Assembly (NCBI RefSeq): GCF_965198245.1
Contig: NZ_OZ240249.1
Coordinates: forward strand, 744,001-808,000
Reading direction: 5' to 3'
DNA: 64,000 nucleotides
DNA from: Poriferisodalis sp965198245
GTDB lineage: Bacteria; Actinomycetota; Acidimicrobiia; Acidimicrobiales; Poriferisodalaceae
The translations under genes and the position numbers were made by a program. The notes under the pieces were generated by a model. The model saw nothing but the letters and a program-made list of their open reading frames with translations. It ran no database searches and had not been told where the DNA came from. The number at the start of each line of letters is the position of its first letter. Position 1 is the first letter of the stretch. Below, one piece after another: positions 8,481-17,710 of this stretch.

Positions 8481-8578
8481 TCGCCGCCACGGCACGAGCA
8501 ACAAGCCGGACCGTCATCACCGCCGACCCGACGGGATTCGACGGCCCGACCGACGTTTCCATCGCCACGTATCACTGA
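8471..8578 (+). pseudogene. Remnant of a PIN-domain (VapC-type) toxin
   Basis: The frame starting at 8471 reads DLIIAATARATSRTVITAD, then PTGFDG and a stop at 8576-8578. This is the last third of a PIN domain: the Asp of 'DLxIAATA' and the Asp of 'xVTxD' are both metal ligands. The N-terminal two thirds, with the other acidic residues, are missing. It overlaps the 3' end of the antitoxin gene in a different frame. Confidence 0.65.
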
Positions 8579-8652
8579 CGGCCCTTCTGCCTCACGGGTC
8601 AACGCCCGTTATCCGGCCATCCCGCTGCTACCAACCTCTATGTCCAGAACAG

Positions 8653-8940
8653 CTAGTCCGGTCGGACGAGGCCGAGTTCACGCGAGATCACGATTCGTTG
8701 AATCTCGCTGGTGCCTTCGCCGATCTCCAGGATTTTCGCATCGCGATAGAACCGCGCCACAGGGGTTTCGTCGATGAAGCCGTAGCCGCCAAAGATCTGC
8801 GTCGCTTCGCGGGTCGCCGCCACTGCAGCCTCTGTCGCGTAGAGCTTGGCGATGGCTGCCTCGTCGTCGTGAAGTCGCAGATTCCAGTTCTGCGAAATCG
8901 CCCGAAGCTCGTCCAGGTCGGGTACTGGAACGGCCACCGC
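8653..8940 (-). pseudogene. C-terminal fragment of an acyl-CoA dehydrogenase
   Basis: About 95 residues match the last quarter of acyl-CoA dehydrogenases: AAIAKLYATEAA, ATQIFGGYGFIDETPVARFY, RDAKILEIGEGTSEIQR and IVISRELGL. The N-terminal and central FAD-binding domains are absent, and upstream sequence in all frames shows nothing related. It is a truncated relic next to the broken toxin-antitoxin pair. The stretch 8941-9156 after it shows no gene. Confidence 0.8.
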
Positions 8941-9156
8941 TACCCCCAGGTCGTCCGTCGTCACGACCCGCGACAGGGCCGTACCGTTCGCAGCGTAAGT
9001 ACTGCCGCGAACGCCATGTCACCTGCAATTGCGGGTACCTGAATGGGAGGGTCAGAGTGACCACAGAGAAGGAGCAGTCCGAACGACAATTCATCATCAA
9101 ATAACATCTGAAATGTCGCTAACCTCATCAGAGCGACAACTCGGAAGGGCGCGATC

Positions 9157-10524
9157 GTGGGTTGGAACCAGCAGCGATTCTGGGCCGACCGGACATTCAC
9201 GTCTCGCGCAGCTCGACCGACCGACCCGAAGGGGCAGATCTTCTCTGCCTTCGTCCCTCATCTGATCAGCGGATGGGCACCGGAACTGCACGCTGACACA
9301 TGGCAGCGGATCACCGCTGCGACGCAGCGATGCGAGGATCTCGCGCAGTCGACAGCGAGCGCTCCAGCGTTGGCTTCGGAGTGGCTCTTGGACCGAGCTG
9401 AGAGCATCGCCTCGAGCACGATCGAAGAGATCCGGCCGTCAGCTCGTCAAGTTGCCCGAGCGGAAGCGCAACTCAGCCTCTTCGGCACCCAGCCGCCCGT
9501 CCCCGAGATGCAGGCATTGCGCAACGTCGCGACAACAAAGAAGGCGAGTGAGTTGGCAGCGTCGAGCGCAGACCTGACGATCGATGCGTTGTGCGAGATC
9601 CACGCAACGTTGATGGGGGACGACGACCCGATTGCCGGGCAGCTCCGCGACCGGCAGAACTGGGTCGGCGGCGGCGCCCTCGGCGGCCCGCTCGAAGCTC
9701 GCCACGTCGGCCCGCCACCGGAACTCGTGCACGACCTGCTCGAAGACCTCATCGAGTTCGTCAACGGCGACGGGATACCGCTCGTGCGTGCAGCGATCGC
9801 TCACGCCCAGTTCGAGACAGTCCACCCCTTCCCCGACGGGAACGGGAGAACCGGCCGGGCACTGATCCAGTACATGTACCTGCGCGACAGGGTGATCGGG
9901 AGCGGAGCGCTGCCGGTGAGCTCGTCGCTGATGCTCAACAAGGAGCGGTACTTCGACGCGCTCGACCTGACTCGTGTCGTCTGCGAGCCTGATGCGCCTC
10001 AGCGGTCGCAGGCATTCCGGCCTTGGATCGAGTTACTGGCTGAGGCAACCGATCATGCTTGCGTTCTGCGGAGCAGGCTCACCACGCACGTCGAATCGCT
10101 CGCCGAGCGATGGGTCCATCAGGCTCGCTCGTCGGGCATCCGAACCTCGAGCGCTGCGTTCCGCCTGCTGCGGCAACTCCCTCAGCACCCCGTGGTCACC
10201 GTCGACAGCGCCATGGGCCTGCTGCGGGTTGACAAGCGAACAGCCCAACGAGCGGTTGCCCGAGTTGCCGCCGCCGGCGTCTTGGAGCAACGAAGCGCTG
10301 GTCGCCGCAACCGCGTGTTCGAGTGCCGCGACATGATGGACACCTTCAACGAATCAGTGCGCCAGCAACCTGCTCAGAACCTGACGCTGTCAACGCCCAG
10401 CAAGGCCGCCACTGCACAGACGTCGGGCACATGTGGAGCGCCGACGAACCGAGGCGGCACCTGCGGCCATCCACAGCCGTCACCGGGTGGTCGCTGCCAA
10501 GCCGGACACCGCAGAGCAAGCTGA
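9157..10524 (+). CDS. Fic family protein with winged-helix and Cys/His-rich tail
   Basis: 455 residues from GTG 9157, with GGAAGGG about 9 nt upstream. The catalytic motif HPFPDGNGRTGR (near 228) is canonical for Fic AMP-transferases. An N-terminal segment SSTIEEI is close to the (S/T)xxxE(G/N) inhibitory helix but has E instead of G/N. The region RNWVGGG...PPELVHDLLEDLIEFV is the usual Fic core. Residues about 340-395 form a winged helix (VDSAMGLLRVDKRTAQRAVARV). The last 35 residues have CGAP-x5-CGHP-x6-C-x3-H spacing, which could bind zinc. Cytoplasmic; the target is unknown. No separate antitoxin gene is adjacent. Confidence 0.88.
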   Translation: MGWNQQRFWADRTFTSRAARPTDPKGQIFSAFVPHLISGWAPELHADTWQRITAATQRCEDLAQSTASAPALASEWLLDRAESIASSTIEEIRPSARQVARAEAQLSLFGTQPPVPEMQALRNVATTKKASELAASSADLTIDALCEIHATLMGDDDPIAGQLRDRQNWVGGGALGGPLEARHVGPPPELVHDLLEDLIEFVNGDGIPLVRAAIAHAQFETVHPFPDGNGRTGRALIQYMYLRDRVIGSGALPVSSSLMLNKERYFDALDLTRVVCEPDAPQRSQAFRPWIELLAEATDHACVLRSRLTTHVESLAERWVHQARSSGIRTSSAAFRLLRQLPQHPVVTVDSAMGLLRVDKRTAQRAVARVAAAGVLEQRSAGRRNRVFECRDMMDTFNESVRQQPAQNLTLSTPSKAATAQTSGTCGAPTNRGGTCGHPQPSPGGRCQAGHRRAS

Positions 10525-10595
10525 TCGCGACGCGGCTCAGCGACCTGCCTTGGCTGTCTTCCGCGGACACCGGCGCGTCTCTCACGCCGTGCCTC

Positions 10596-11840
10596 CTATT
10601 TTCGCGACGGCTTCACGAACGGCAGTCTCGAGAGAGAAATCGGAACATCGATCGGGTATTCACTCTCATCCCATCTCAGGAATACAGCATCATGAGGATC
10701 TAGGTAAGCCGGCAATTGGGCGAACCCGATTACTTCCTTGAGATTCGAACTCCAACCGATGCTCGTCGCGAATCCAGTGACGTCACCCCCACTCAGCAAT
10801 TGCATAGGGGGGATACGCCGAATTTTACCGTTGACGATCGGCATCTCATCACGCTCCAAGTATGACGAAATAAGCTGACGCCAGTCAACTCTCATGGCCC
10901 AAATACGACGTCCGATGCCTCCGGCTTGACTTTCAGTAAGGAGTGCCTTTCTTCCGACAAAGTCACCTTTCTTGAAGTCCACAAAGCGTCCGAGATTTAG
11001 TTCGTACGGCGAAGCATGGTACGCATCAGCTACCAAGCCATAGCTATGCGCCTTTACGACATCTGGACCCGCTCGTGCATAGTCGATGGCGGGCAGCACC
11101 ATGCCAGCCTCGACGCGAACGATGTCTTGAGATGCGTGCCCACACGGCTCGATCGAGGCCCCATTAGGTGTAGATACAAGCGCCTCCCAAACGTCGTTCC
11201 CAGCTTCCGGGGGAACCCAGAGTTCGTAGCCCTTGACTCCCGTGAATCCCGTGCGCCAAACGTGTACTGGCACCGAGGAGAATGCTGCTCGGCGGCCCCG
11301 AGAGAACTCTAGATCAGACCAGTCTTGTCCGGTTGCTTCTTGGAGAATTGACAGCGCGTTCGGTCCCTGCAGCGCGAGAATCCCAAACCGATCTGTGACG
11401 TCTTCAAAATCAACGTCTAGCCGTCTGCGCTGCTGCGATAACCATCGATTCATCAAACCTGCTGTGACGATGAAGTCAGTCTCGCTCAGTCTCAGTAGCA
11501 TGCCTTCAACGATGACCTTCCCAAGATCATCGCACCATGGTGTGTAGTATGCATGATTGATGGCAATCTGCGTTGCATCTCTCGGAATCAGTTGATTGAT
11601 GAAGCGCTCTGCATCTGGCCCATGAATATGAATCTTGGCCAGAGGTGACTTGTCCTCCAGCATTGCCGCATTACGGATTGCAGCAGTTTCTGCGGCGATG
11701 CTGGAAAAGAACTCAGGTAACGCATTTTCTCCCCAGGTCGCCCAAGCTCCCTGCACATTCGCCCTCCGAGCTGCAGCAGTAAAAGGACTACAGGCAAAGA
11801 GTCGATCAGTGAGCGGGGAACCAAAGAACTCTAGACTCAT
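10596..11840 (-). CDS. GcvT/LigM-like tetrahydrofolate-dependent methyltransferase-type protein (second paralogue)
   Basis: 414 residues. It has GcvT-family architecture: an N-terminal domain with KIHIHGPDAERFINQLIPRD and FIVTAGLMNRW, a middle stretch FGILALQGPNALSILQEATG, TGFTGVKGYELWVPPE, then NLGRFVDFKKGDFVGRKAL and a C-terminal barrel (RIWAMRVDWRQL...GDVTGFATSIGWS). Members move methyl or methylene groups from N-, O- or S-methyl donors to tetrahydrofolate. It lies 100 bp downstream of the XRE-cupin regulator and is probably the last gene of the BMP-transporter operon, paralogous to the demethylase-like gene at 16320-17672. The substrate is unknown; glycine cleavage is unlikely because no other gcv gene is present. 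Confidence 0.8.
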   Translation of the reverse strand: MSLEFFGSPLTDRLFACSPFTAAARRANVQGAWATWGENALPEFFSSIAAETAAIRNAAMLEDKSPLAKIHIHGPDAERFINQLIPRDATQIAINHAYYTPWCDDLGKVIVEGMLLRLSETDFIVTAGLMNRWLSQQRRRLDVDFEDVTDRFGILALQGPNALSILQEATGQDWSDLEFSRGRRAAFSSVPVHVWRTGFTGVKGYELWVPPEAGNDVWEALVSTPNGASIEPCGHASQDIVRVEAGMVLPAIDYARAGPDVVKAHSYGLVADAYHASPYELNLGRFVDFKKGDFVGRKALLTESQAGGIGRRIWAMRVDWRQLISSYLERDEMPIVNGKIRRIPPMQLLSGGDVTGFATSIGWSSNLKEVIGFAQLPAYLDPHDAVFLRWDESEYPIDVPISLSRLPFVKPSRK

Positions 11841-11940
11841 CGGATCAAGTTTCTCTTTCTTCGACTGTTGCTGATGAGTAATGCCTCAGTGAGTTGAGGG
11901 AAGCGTCGAGGAGAGTCAAGTACTCTTGACCGACACATTC

Positions 11941-12582
11941 TCAGGCCAGGTGGTCCGGGACACTCTGCGAGAGGGTCGGCGACGATCCCGGGAGCAGAAC
12001 GACAATATTGAGAAGCCGGGCCTCAGAATCTCCGCCGATCCACCGGTGAGGCACATTCGCCACGAATACCATCGTGTCTCCGGCTTCCAGAGTTTCGACT
12101 CCATGACCCTCAAGCTCGACGGAAACAGTGCCCTCTAGGACATAGAGGATCTCGTCACCGGCATGTGTCCATGCAGGATCACTTCTGAATCCGGGGGGCA
12201 CCACACATTCACGTATCTCCATTCGTCGACGCGGAGTCGACGTAAGCATCCGAGCAAGCTGCGGAGGATCCGCTTCGTCAGCGCTCCTCCACACACCCTC
12301 GTCGCGCCGGACAACGCTCACAATTGGTTCCGCGCCCTGAGCTAGGAGTTCGGGTGCGGTGATCTTGAGCGCGCCAGCAATTCTGTAGAGCGCGCCCAGA
12401 CTGACGTTCGTCAACCCGTTCTCGACTTGGCTCAAGAAACCAGTGGACAACCCTGTCTCTCGGGCTACGTCTGCGAGAGTCATGCCCAGGTCGGTGCGGA
12501 CGAGGCGGATCCGCTGCCCCAGCAGCGCGATGTCAACAGAATCGCTCTCGCTCGCCCCGGATTCACTCCTGGTCTTTTGCAT
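11941..12582 (-). CDS. XRE-family transcriptional regulator with C-terminal cupin
   Basis: 213 residues from ATG 12582, preceded by AAAGGAG about 8 nt upstream; this site overlaps the end of the permease gene. The helix-turn-helix spans about residues 17-72 (LGQRIRLVRTDLGMTLADVA, ETGLSTGFLSQVENGLTNVS). The cupin fold follows (THAGDEILYVLEGTVSVEL...VETLEAGDTMVFVANVPHRW). HTH-cupin regulators bind small ligands, often substrates of the pathway they control. Its place between the transporter permease and the second GcvT-like gene suggests it regulates this operon. Cytoplasmic. Confidence 0.88.
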   Translation of the reverse strand: MQKTRSESGASESDSVDIALLGQRIRLVRTDLGMTLADVARETGLSTGFLSQVENGLTNVSLGALYRIAGALKITAPELLAQGAEPIVSVVRRDEGVWRSADEADPPQLARMLTSTPRRRMEIRECVVPPGFRSDPAWTHAGDEILYVLEGTVSVELEGHGVETLEAGDTMVFVANVPHRWIGGDSEARLLNIVVLLPGSSPTLSQSVPDHLA

Positions 12583-12595
12583 CGTTTGTGCTCCT

Positions 12596-13669
12596 TTAGT
12601 TACGGGGTACAGGGGTGGCGAGGAATCTCGGCATGTTGGTCTCACGGCGGCTGGCAAGGAGTGCCACGAGCGCCACGACGTATTGCGCAGCGAGCAAGAT
12701 CTGGCTGGGTATGGAGATGTCAGGACGTATCACAAGAAGAAGGAGCGAGGCCACCAACACTGCCGCCAGCGGGCCGAGGGTTCGTAGCCCGACCACCTCG
12801 GTGCGTCTGAGACTCCGCCAGATCAGGAGTGCGGCGATGATGCCGATCAACATCCACACCGACGCCGGAACAGCTGACTCGGCCTGGAGTCTCAGCTGGA
12901 GGGCGTCGGCTGCGCCAAAGAGCAGTGCGCCAACCAGTACGCCCGCTGGCCGCCATCGGCCGAACACCAGGATCGCGATCGCGATGAAGCCCCGTCCTGA
13001 GGTCATGGCCTCTCTGAAGACGCCGACCGAGCCGATGGACAGGTACGCGCCGGCTAGGCCGGCGAACGCTCCCGCAATCGTCGTCGACACCCACTGTGTG
13101 CGAAGGGGACTCACTCCGGCGGCGCTCGCGGCCGACGGGTTCTGTCCCGTCGCACGGATCCCGAGTCCGAGGCCGGTTCGAGCGAGCATCAGGGCAACCA
13201 CCCCGATCAGCACGAACGCGACATACCCGAGCAGATTCTGCTCGAAGAGCGCCCCGCCGATCCAGGGGATCTCGCTGAGGACGGGAATGGCGATCGGGTC
13301 AAGTCTGTCGATCGGCAGGGAACCTTCGGGAAAGGCCCGCTCCAGCGCGTAGTTGGTAGCGCCCAGAGCCCCGATGTTGAGCCCGATCCCGACGACTACC
13401 TGGTCTCCACGCAGGCCTATCGCCACCGCAGCCATGAGGAGGCCCCCGAACGCGCCGGCCAGAATGGCGGCCAGAATGCCCGCGGTGATGCTCCCACTGC
13501 TTGCTGCGGCCCAATAGCCGACGAACGCGCCTGACAGCATCATGCCCTCGAGTCCCAGATTCAGCACTCCAGCGCGTTCGGAGATGAGCTCGCCAGTCGC
13601 CGCCAAGAGCAACGGGATCGCCAGGCGGACGGAGGCTGCTAGCCACAGCGCGTCGAAGGGCTCCATCAC
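12596..13669 (-). CDS. ABC transporter permease, BMP/nucleoside-type (YufQ-like)
   Basis: 357 residues, hydrophobic, about ten membrane segments. The N-terminus contains the signature LISERAGVLNLGLEGMM, typical of the second permease of BMP-type nucleoside/simple-sugar importers. GIRATGQNPSAASAAGVSP is the cytoplasmic coupling loop. GTG 13669 and ATG 13666 are adjacent; either overlaps the stop of the preceding permease gene, so translation is coupled. The C-terminal 70 residues add two membrane segments beyond the usual permease core. It partners with the permease at 13666-14760 and the ATPase at 14757-16295. Confidence 0.9.
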   Translation of the reverse strand: MMEPFDALWLAASVRLAIPLLLAATGELISERAGVLNLGLEGMMLSGAFVGYWAAASSGSITAGILAAILAGAFGGLLMAAVAIGLRGDQVVVGIGLNIGALGATNYALERAFPEGSLPIDRLDPIAIPVLSEIPWIGGALFEQNLLGYVAFVLIGVVALMLARTGLGLGIRATGQNPSAASAAGVSPLRTQWVSTTIAGAFAGLAGAYLSIGSVGVFREAMTSGRGFIAIAILVFGRWRPAGVLVGALLFGAADALQLRLQAESAVPASVWMLIGIIAALLIWRSLRRTEVVGLRTLGPLAAVLVASLLLLVIRPDISIPSQILLAAQYVVALVALLASRRETNMPRFLATPVPRN

Positions 13670-14760
13670 AACCCCCCCGCCGGATGATGAGCCGCCTCGG
13701 GTACAGGCACGGCTGACCGCTGGCGTCCCCAGCGATGCTCGAGCAGGACGCTGGCCGCCACGGCGAGGATGATCAGACCCTGCACCACCAGCACGATCTC
13801 CGAGGAGACCCCAGCTCGAGATTGCAGCGCACCCCCGCCTTGGCGCAACGTCGCAATGAGGAGCGCCGCGGGAAGCAGGCCTGGAATCGAGTTGCGTGCG
13901 AGCAGAGCGACGACGATGCCGTCATATCCATAGTTCGCGCTGAAGTTGTCGGACACCGTGGTGACTTCGCCAGCCAGAATCCGGGAACTGCCGGCGAGGC
14001 CTGCCAACGCGCCCGAGATGAGCAAGGCCAGCACTCCGAAGCGAGCCGGAGACACGTCCATGTGGCGGGACATTTCGGGATTGGCGCCGACCATGTCGAA
14101 GCGGAAGCCCAACGTGGTCCTGGCCAGCACGAGCCAGGTGAGGCCGATCAGCGCGACCACCCCGACAACATCCCAATGGAGTGCGGTGCCTGCAAACATC
14201 TCGGGCCACTGGGCCGAATCCCTGACGCTCTCGCTGCGGGCAAACCCGCTGCCCTTGTCCTGCATGGGGCCCCGGATGACCCAGGCGAGCACCTGGATGG
14301 CGATGAGGTTGAGCATCAGAGTGGTGAGGATCTCGCTCGCTCCGGCTCGCGCCCACATCCATGCAGCGATACCGGCATAGAGCGCACCGCCGACGAGTCC
14401 GGCCGCCACGGCTATCAGCAGGTGGGCCGGCCCCCAGGGCACCTCGATATTGATGCCGACCCAGCCCGCCGCCAGCCCTCCTGCGATGATCTGCCCCTCG
14501 AGGCCGATGTTGATGCGCCTCACCCGGAAGGCCACGATCCAGCCGGTGGCACAGAGCATGATCGGGATGAGTTTGCTCAGAGTCGACGCGGCCGGGCGAG
14601 TCCCGCCGTAGGCCCCCTGGAACACCGCGCTGACCACTGTGCCGAGATCGTGGTCGTTGAGAACCAGGATGATCGCCGATGTCAACAGAGCTAGACAAAG
14701 CGCGACGCCCGAGGCCAGGACCGGTCGAAGGGCTGCGGATCGAGTCGGCTGCCAACTCAC
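13666..14760 (-). CDS. ABC transporter permease, BMP/nucleoside-type (YufP-like)
   Basis: 364 residues from GTG 14760, which overlaps the ATPase stop (GTGA). Hydrophobic with about nine or ten membrane segments. VRRINIGLEGQIIAGGLAAGW is the family signature and FDMVGANPEMSRHMDVSP is the coupling loop. This is the larger first permease of the importer. The end of the gene overlaps the second permease by a few bases, so ATPase-permease-permease form a tight translational unit. Confidence 0.9.
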   Translation of the reverse strand: MSWQPTRSAALRPVLASGVALCLALLTSAIILVLNDHDLGTVVSAVFQGAYGGTRPAASTLSKLIPIMLCATGWIVAFRVRRINIGLEGQIIAGGLAAGWVGINIEVPWGPAHLLIAVAAGLVGGALYAGIAAWMWARAGASEILTTLMLNLIAIQVLAWVIRGPMQDKGSGFARSESVRDSAQWPEMFAGTALHWDVVGVVALIGLTWLVLARTTLGFRFDMVGANPEMSRHMDVSPARFGVLALLISGALAGLAGSSRILAGEVTTVSDNFSANYGYDGIVVALLARNSIPGLLPAALLIATLRQGGGALQSRAGVSSEIVLVVQGLIILAVAASVLLEHRWGRQRSAVPVPEAAHHPAGGL

Positions 14761-16295
14761 GCCGACGCGCCTGTCATCTTCAGGCCAATGTCGGTGAGGT
14801 CCGCTTCATCGGGGCGGATCACCTCGCTCGGCCTGCCCTTGAACAACACGACGAACCGGTCCGACAGAGCCAGGATCTCGTCGAGTTCCTCTGAAATGAG
14901 CGCTACAGCGCCGCCCGCGTCCCGGAAGGTCCGTATGACCTCGTAGACGAACTCGATGGCGCCGACATCGAGGCCTCGGGTCGGATGGACGGCGACGAGC
15001 AACTCCGGACTGTTGTGCATCTCGCGTGCGATCACAGCCTTCTGCTGGTTCCCTCCCGAGAGGTCGGAGAAGGCGGCGTGCATGCCCGGCGCGCGGATGT
15101 CGAACCGTTCGCACAGCCGCATGCAGTGCTGATCGATAGCGCCGAACTGCAGCCACCCCCGTTTCGACAGCGGCGCAGCGGCAAAGTCGCGATACATCAG
15201 GTTGTCCCGAAGCGAGCGATCGACTGCACTGCCGATGGCATGCCGGTCGGCGGGAATCAGCCCCGTGGCTGAACGTCTTTCGCCCCCCGGGATCGATGTC
15301 TCCGGCGAGGCGTAGTGCAGTACTTCGCCCTCGGTCAGCACTACCAGCCCAGTCAACACGTCGGCCAGCGTGCTCTGGCCATTGCCCTCCACGCCAGCAA
15401 CTCCGAAGACTTCACCCCGGTGCACGGAGAAGGAGACGTCGTCGAGATTCGCGTCGTGCGCAGCTGAGGCGGTGGAGACCGATCTCAGCTCGAGGACTGG
15501 ATCTCCGGGTGTGTTGGGGGTGTTCCTTGAGAGCAGCGAGACGTCGCGGCCCACCATCATCCGGGCGATGGTCTTCTCATCGGCGTCGGAAGCGTCGACG
15601 GTTCCGATCTTGCGGCCGCGACGCAGCACGGTGCAGCGGTCGGCGACGGCAAGGGCTTCATGGAGCTTGTGATCGGTGAAGACGATGGACTTGCCGTCGG
15701 TGACCAGCGACCTGATCACCTGTTGGAGGCCCGTCCACTCGACCGGTGACAGCACCGCGGTCGGTTCGTCCATGATCAGGATCTCCGCCCCTCCGAAGAG
15801 GGCCTTGACGATCTCGACCCGTTGCTGGAGCCCGATGGGAAGGTCGCCAACCCTGGCGTGCGGGCTCACTTCCAAACTGTGCTGTGACGAGAAGTCTGCG
15901 AGTTCCGACGCGAGCCGGGAGAGCCGGCTGGACCGCCACCAACCGATCCCGAGGGCCACGTTCTCGCAGACCGTGAGGTTGTCCACCAACTCGAAGTGCT
16001 GAGACACCATCCCGATTCCGGCTGCCTTGGCATCTCGGGGACTGCGGAGCCGAATCGGCTGGCCGTGAACCGAAACGGTTCCCCGGTCAGGGCGCACGAG
16101 CCCGAAGAGAATCTTCATCAGTGTGCTCTTGCCCGCTCCGTTCTCGCCTAACAGGGCGTGGACTTCGCCCGCGCGAAGATCGAAGTCGACATCCGAGCAG
16201 GCGAGCAGGCTCCCGTAGGCCTTGGTAATGCCCTCAGCATGCAGCACTGCGGACTTCGCCGGTCCCGAAGGAATGTCGTTTTGGTGTCCCGGCAC
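14757..16295 (-). CDS. ABC transporter ATP-binding protein, two nucleotide-binding domains (BMP-type importer)
   Basis: 512 residues with tandem ATPase domains, as in simple-sugar/nucleoside importers. Domain 1 has Walker A GENGAGKST (near 51), an unusual signature LPIGLQQRVEI and Walker B ILIMDEPTAVL. Domain 2 has a degenerate Walker A (GVEGNGQST), a normal signature LSGGNQQKAVIARE and HPTRGLDVG in place of Walker B. This asymmetry is normal in the family. It acts on the inner face of the membrane with the two downstream permeases. It begins 24 bp after the demethylase-like gene. Confidence 0.92.
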   Translation of the reverse strand: MPGHQNDIPSGPAKSAVLHAEGITKAYGSLLACSDVDFDLRAGEVHALLGENGAGKSTLMKILFGLVRPDRGTVSVHGQPIRLRSPRDAKAAGIGMVSQHFELVDNLTVCENVALGIGWWRSSRLSRLASELADFSSQHSLEVSPHARVGDLPIGLQQRVEIVKALFGGAEILIMDEPTAVLSPVEWTGLQQVIRSLVTDGKSIVFTDHKLHEALAVADRCTVLRRGRKIGTVDASDADEKTIARMMVGRDVSLLSRNTPNTPGDPVLELRSVSTASAAHDANLDDVSFSVHRGEVFGVAGVEGNGQSTLADVLTGLVVLTEGEVLHYASPETSIPGGERRSATGLIPADRHAIGSAVDRSLRDNLMYRDFAAAPLSKRGWLQFGAIDQHCMRLCERFDIRAPGMHAAFSDLSGGNQQKAVIAREMHNSPELLVAVHPTRGLDVGAIEFVYEVIRTFRDAGGAVALISEELDEILALSDRFVVLFKGRPSEVIRPDEADLTDIGLKMTGASA

Positions 16296-16319
16296 AGCAG
16301 ATGGCGTGTCGTCGCCGGA

Positions 16320-17672
16320 TCAGGACCCGGCCGCGCGGTTCTGGGCGCGCTTGCGTGACACGAACGGGGGATCTACCACCTCGGCCCGTATCTCCATCGC
16401 CGGGAACTCGCCGCCGCCCCAGCTGATGGTGACCTCTGTTCCCGGCTCGGTCAACCCCACATCGATGCGGCCGAAGGAGAACACTCGGCGAACTATCGGG
16501 CTGTAGCAGACGCTCGTCGCCCATCCAACCTGCTGCCTATCGTGAACGATCGGGAAGGCCTCGGGATACAGCGGATGCGGGAATTGGATCGGCGGTGGCG
16601 ACGGTTCGTCCCTGAACTGGGCCGCGTACAGCTCGATCACGTCGTCACTGTTCCAGACCAGCCCCTTCATCCGCCGGGCCGGGCCGCCTGCGTCAATCTC
16701 CGCCTGCAGCGCGGCCTTGCCCATGAAGTCGTCCTCGCGGTCGAGTCCTACCAGATAGTCGAGGTTGAGCTCGAACGGTGAGCAATAGCTCATCTCCGGA
16801 TCGAGCTGGTTGCGACGCAGAATGCCGGGATCCCCCTCGAAGGCGCACTGATAGTCGAAGTGCAGCATCACCAGCCCGGCCTCGGCCCGGGTCAGCCTCG
16901 ACGTGTAGTTGCCAAGGAAGCCGAGTCCATGCTTGTGGCCTGCTTCGACGAGATGAGCGATGAGGTCGTTCGTTCGATCGGCCTCGACGTAGATCTCGTA
17001 GCCGACCTCGCCGGTGAATCCCTGCCGCAGGATTTCACACGGTATGCCTGCGATCTCGGTGGCCTGCAGCCGGGAGAAACGGAGCCCTTCCATCGAGGGC
17101 CCGGCGGCGTCGTTCATCAGCGCGGTGGAGTTCGGTCCCTGGATCGACATCAGGCAGTACTGGGTGCGAATGTCGGTGACCTGCACGTCGAAGTTCCCGA
17201 CTTCGATCACGTGCTGCAGCCAGCTGTCGATCTGGTCCGTGGTGATCATGTACGTGTCCTCGGACACACGGGTGATCAGGGGATCCTGGATGACCTTGCC
17301 GTCCTCCCGAGCCATCACGGTGTACATCGACTGGCCGACCTCGATATCAGCGAAGTCCTTCCGGGTTTGCAGGAACCGCATGAACTGGTGGACATCTCCA
17401 CCGGAGATGTTGAACTTGCAGATCGGACTCCAATCACCGATGACCACGGTCTCGCGAAGTTGCAACGCCTCCCGGTACCAGCCCACGTACTCGTCGACAA
17501 TGAGGAACGGACCCCACTGCGTCCATTTCTGAGCTTTGCTGACCAGTTCCATCTGCCCGGCGCCGGGAACGAAGAACATGGGTCGCTCCGCGCCCAGCGG
17601 CAGGTTTGTGTTCATGGCCAGCTGGTACTGGTCCTGGCCGTAGGCACCGCGGTAGTTCTCTACCTCGTGCAT
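16320..17672 (-). CDS. LigM/GcvT-like tetrahydrofolate-dependent demethylase
   Basis: 450 residues from ATG 17672 (AAAGGGA upstream); the longer open frame lacks conserved sequence. It has GcvT fold signatures (QYCLMSIQGPNSTALMNDAA, RQGFTGEVGYEIYVEA, LTRAEAGLVMLHFDYQ). It also carries YCSPFELNLDYLVGLDREDD and RRMKGLVWNSDDVIELYAAQ, which resemble the C-terminal part of vanillate/syringate O-demethylases (LigM/DesA). Such enzymes transfer a methyl group from an aryl ether to tetrahydrofolate; related proteins act on dimethylsulfoniopropionate or methylamines. Location inside an importer operon implies the imported compound is methylated. The exact substrate cannot be read from the sequence. Confidence 0.8.
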   Translation of the reverse strand: MHEVENYRGAYGQDQYQLAMNTNLPLGAERPMFFVPGAGQMELVSKAQKWTQWGPFLIVDEYVGWYREALQLRETVVIGDWSPICKFNISGGDVHQFMRFLQTRKDFADIEVGQSMYTVMAREDGKVIQDPLITRVSEDTYMITTDQIDSWLQHVIEVGNFDVQVTDIRTQYCLMSIQGPNSTALMNDAAGPSMEGLRFSRLQATEIAGIPCEILRQGFTGEVGYEIYVEADRTNDLIAHLVEAGHKHGLGFLGNYTSRLTRAEAGLVMLHFDYQCAFEGDPGILRRNQLDPEMSYCSPFELNLDYLVGLDREDDFMGKAALQAEIDAGGPARRMKGLVWNSDDVIELYAAQFRDEPSPPPIQFPHPLYPEAFPIVHDRQQVGWATSVCYSPIVRRVFSFGRIDVGLTEPGTEVTISWGGGEFPAMEIRAEVVDPPFVSRKRAQNRAAGS

Positions 17673-17710
17673 CGTCTGTCCCTTTGGGTGATAGCCGTGA
17701 GCTGTCGAAG

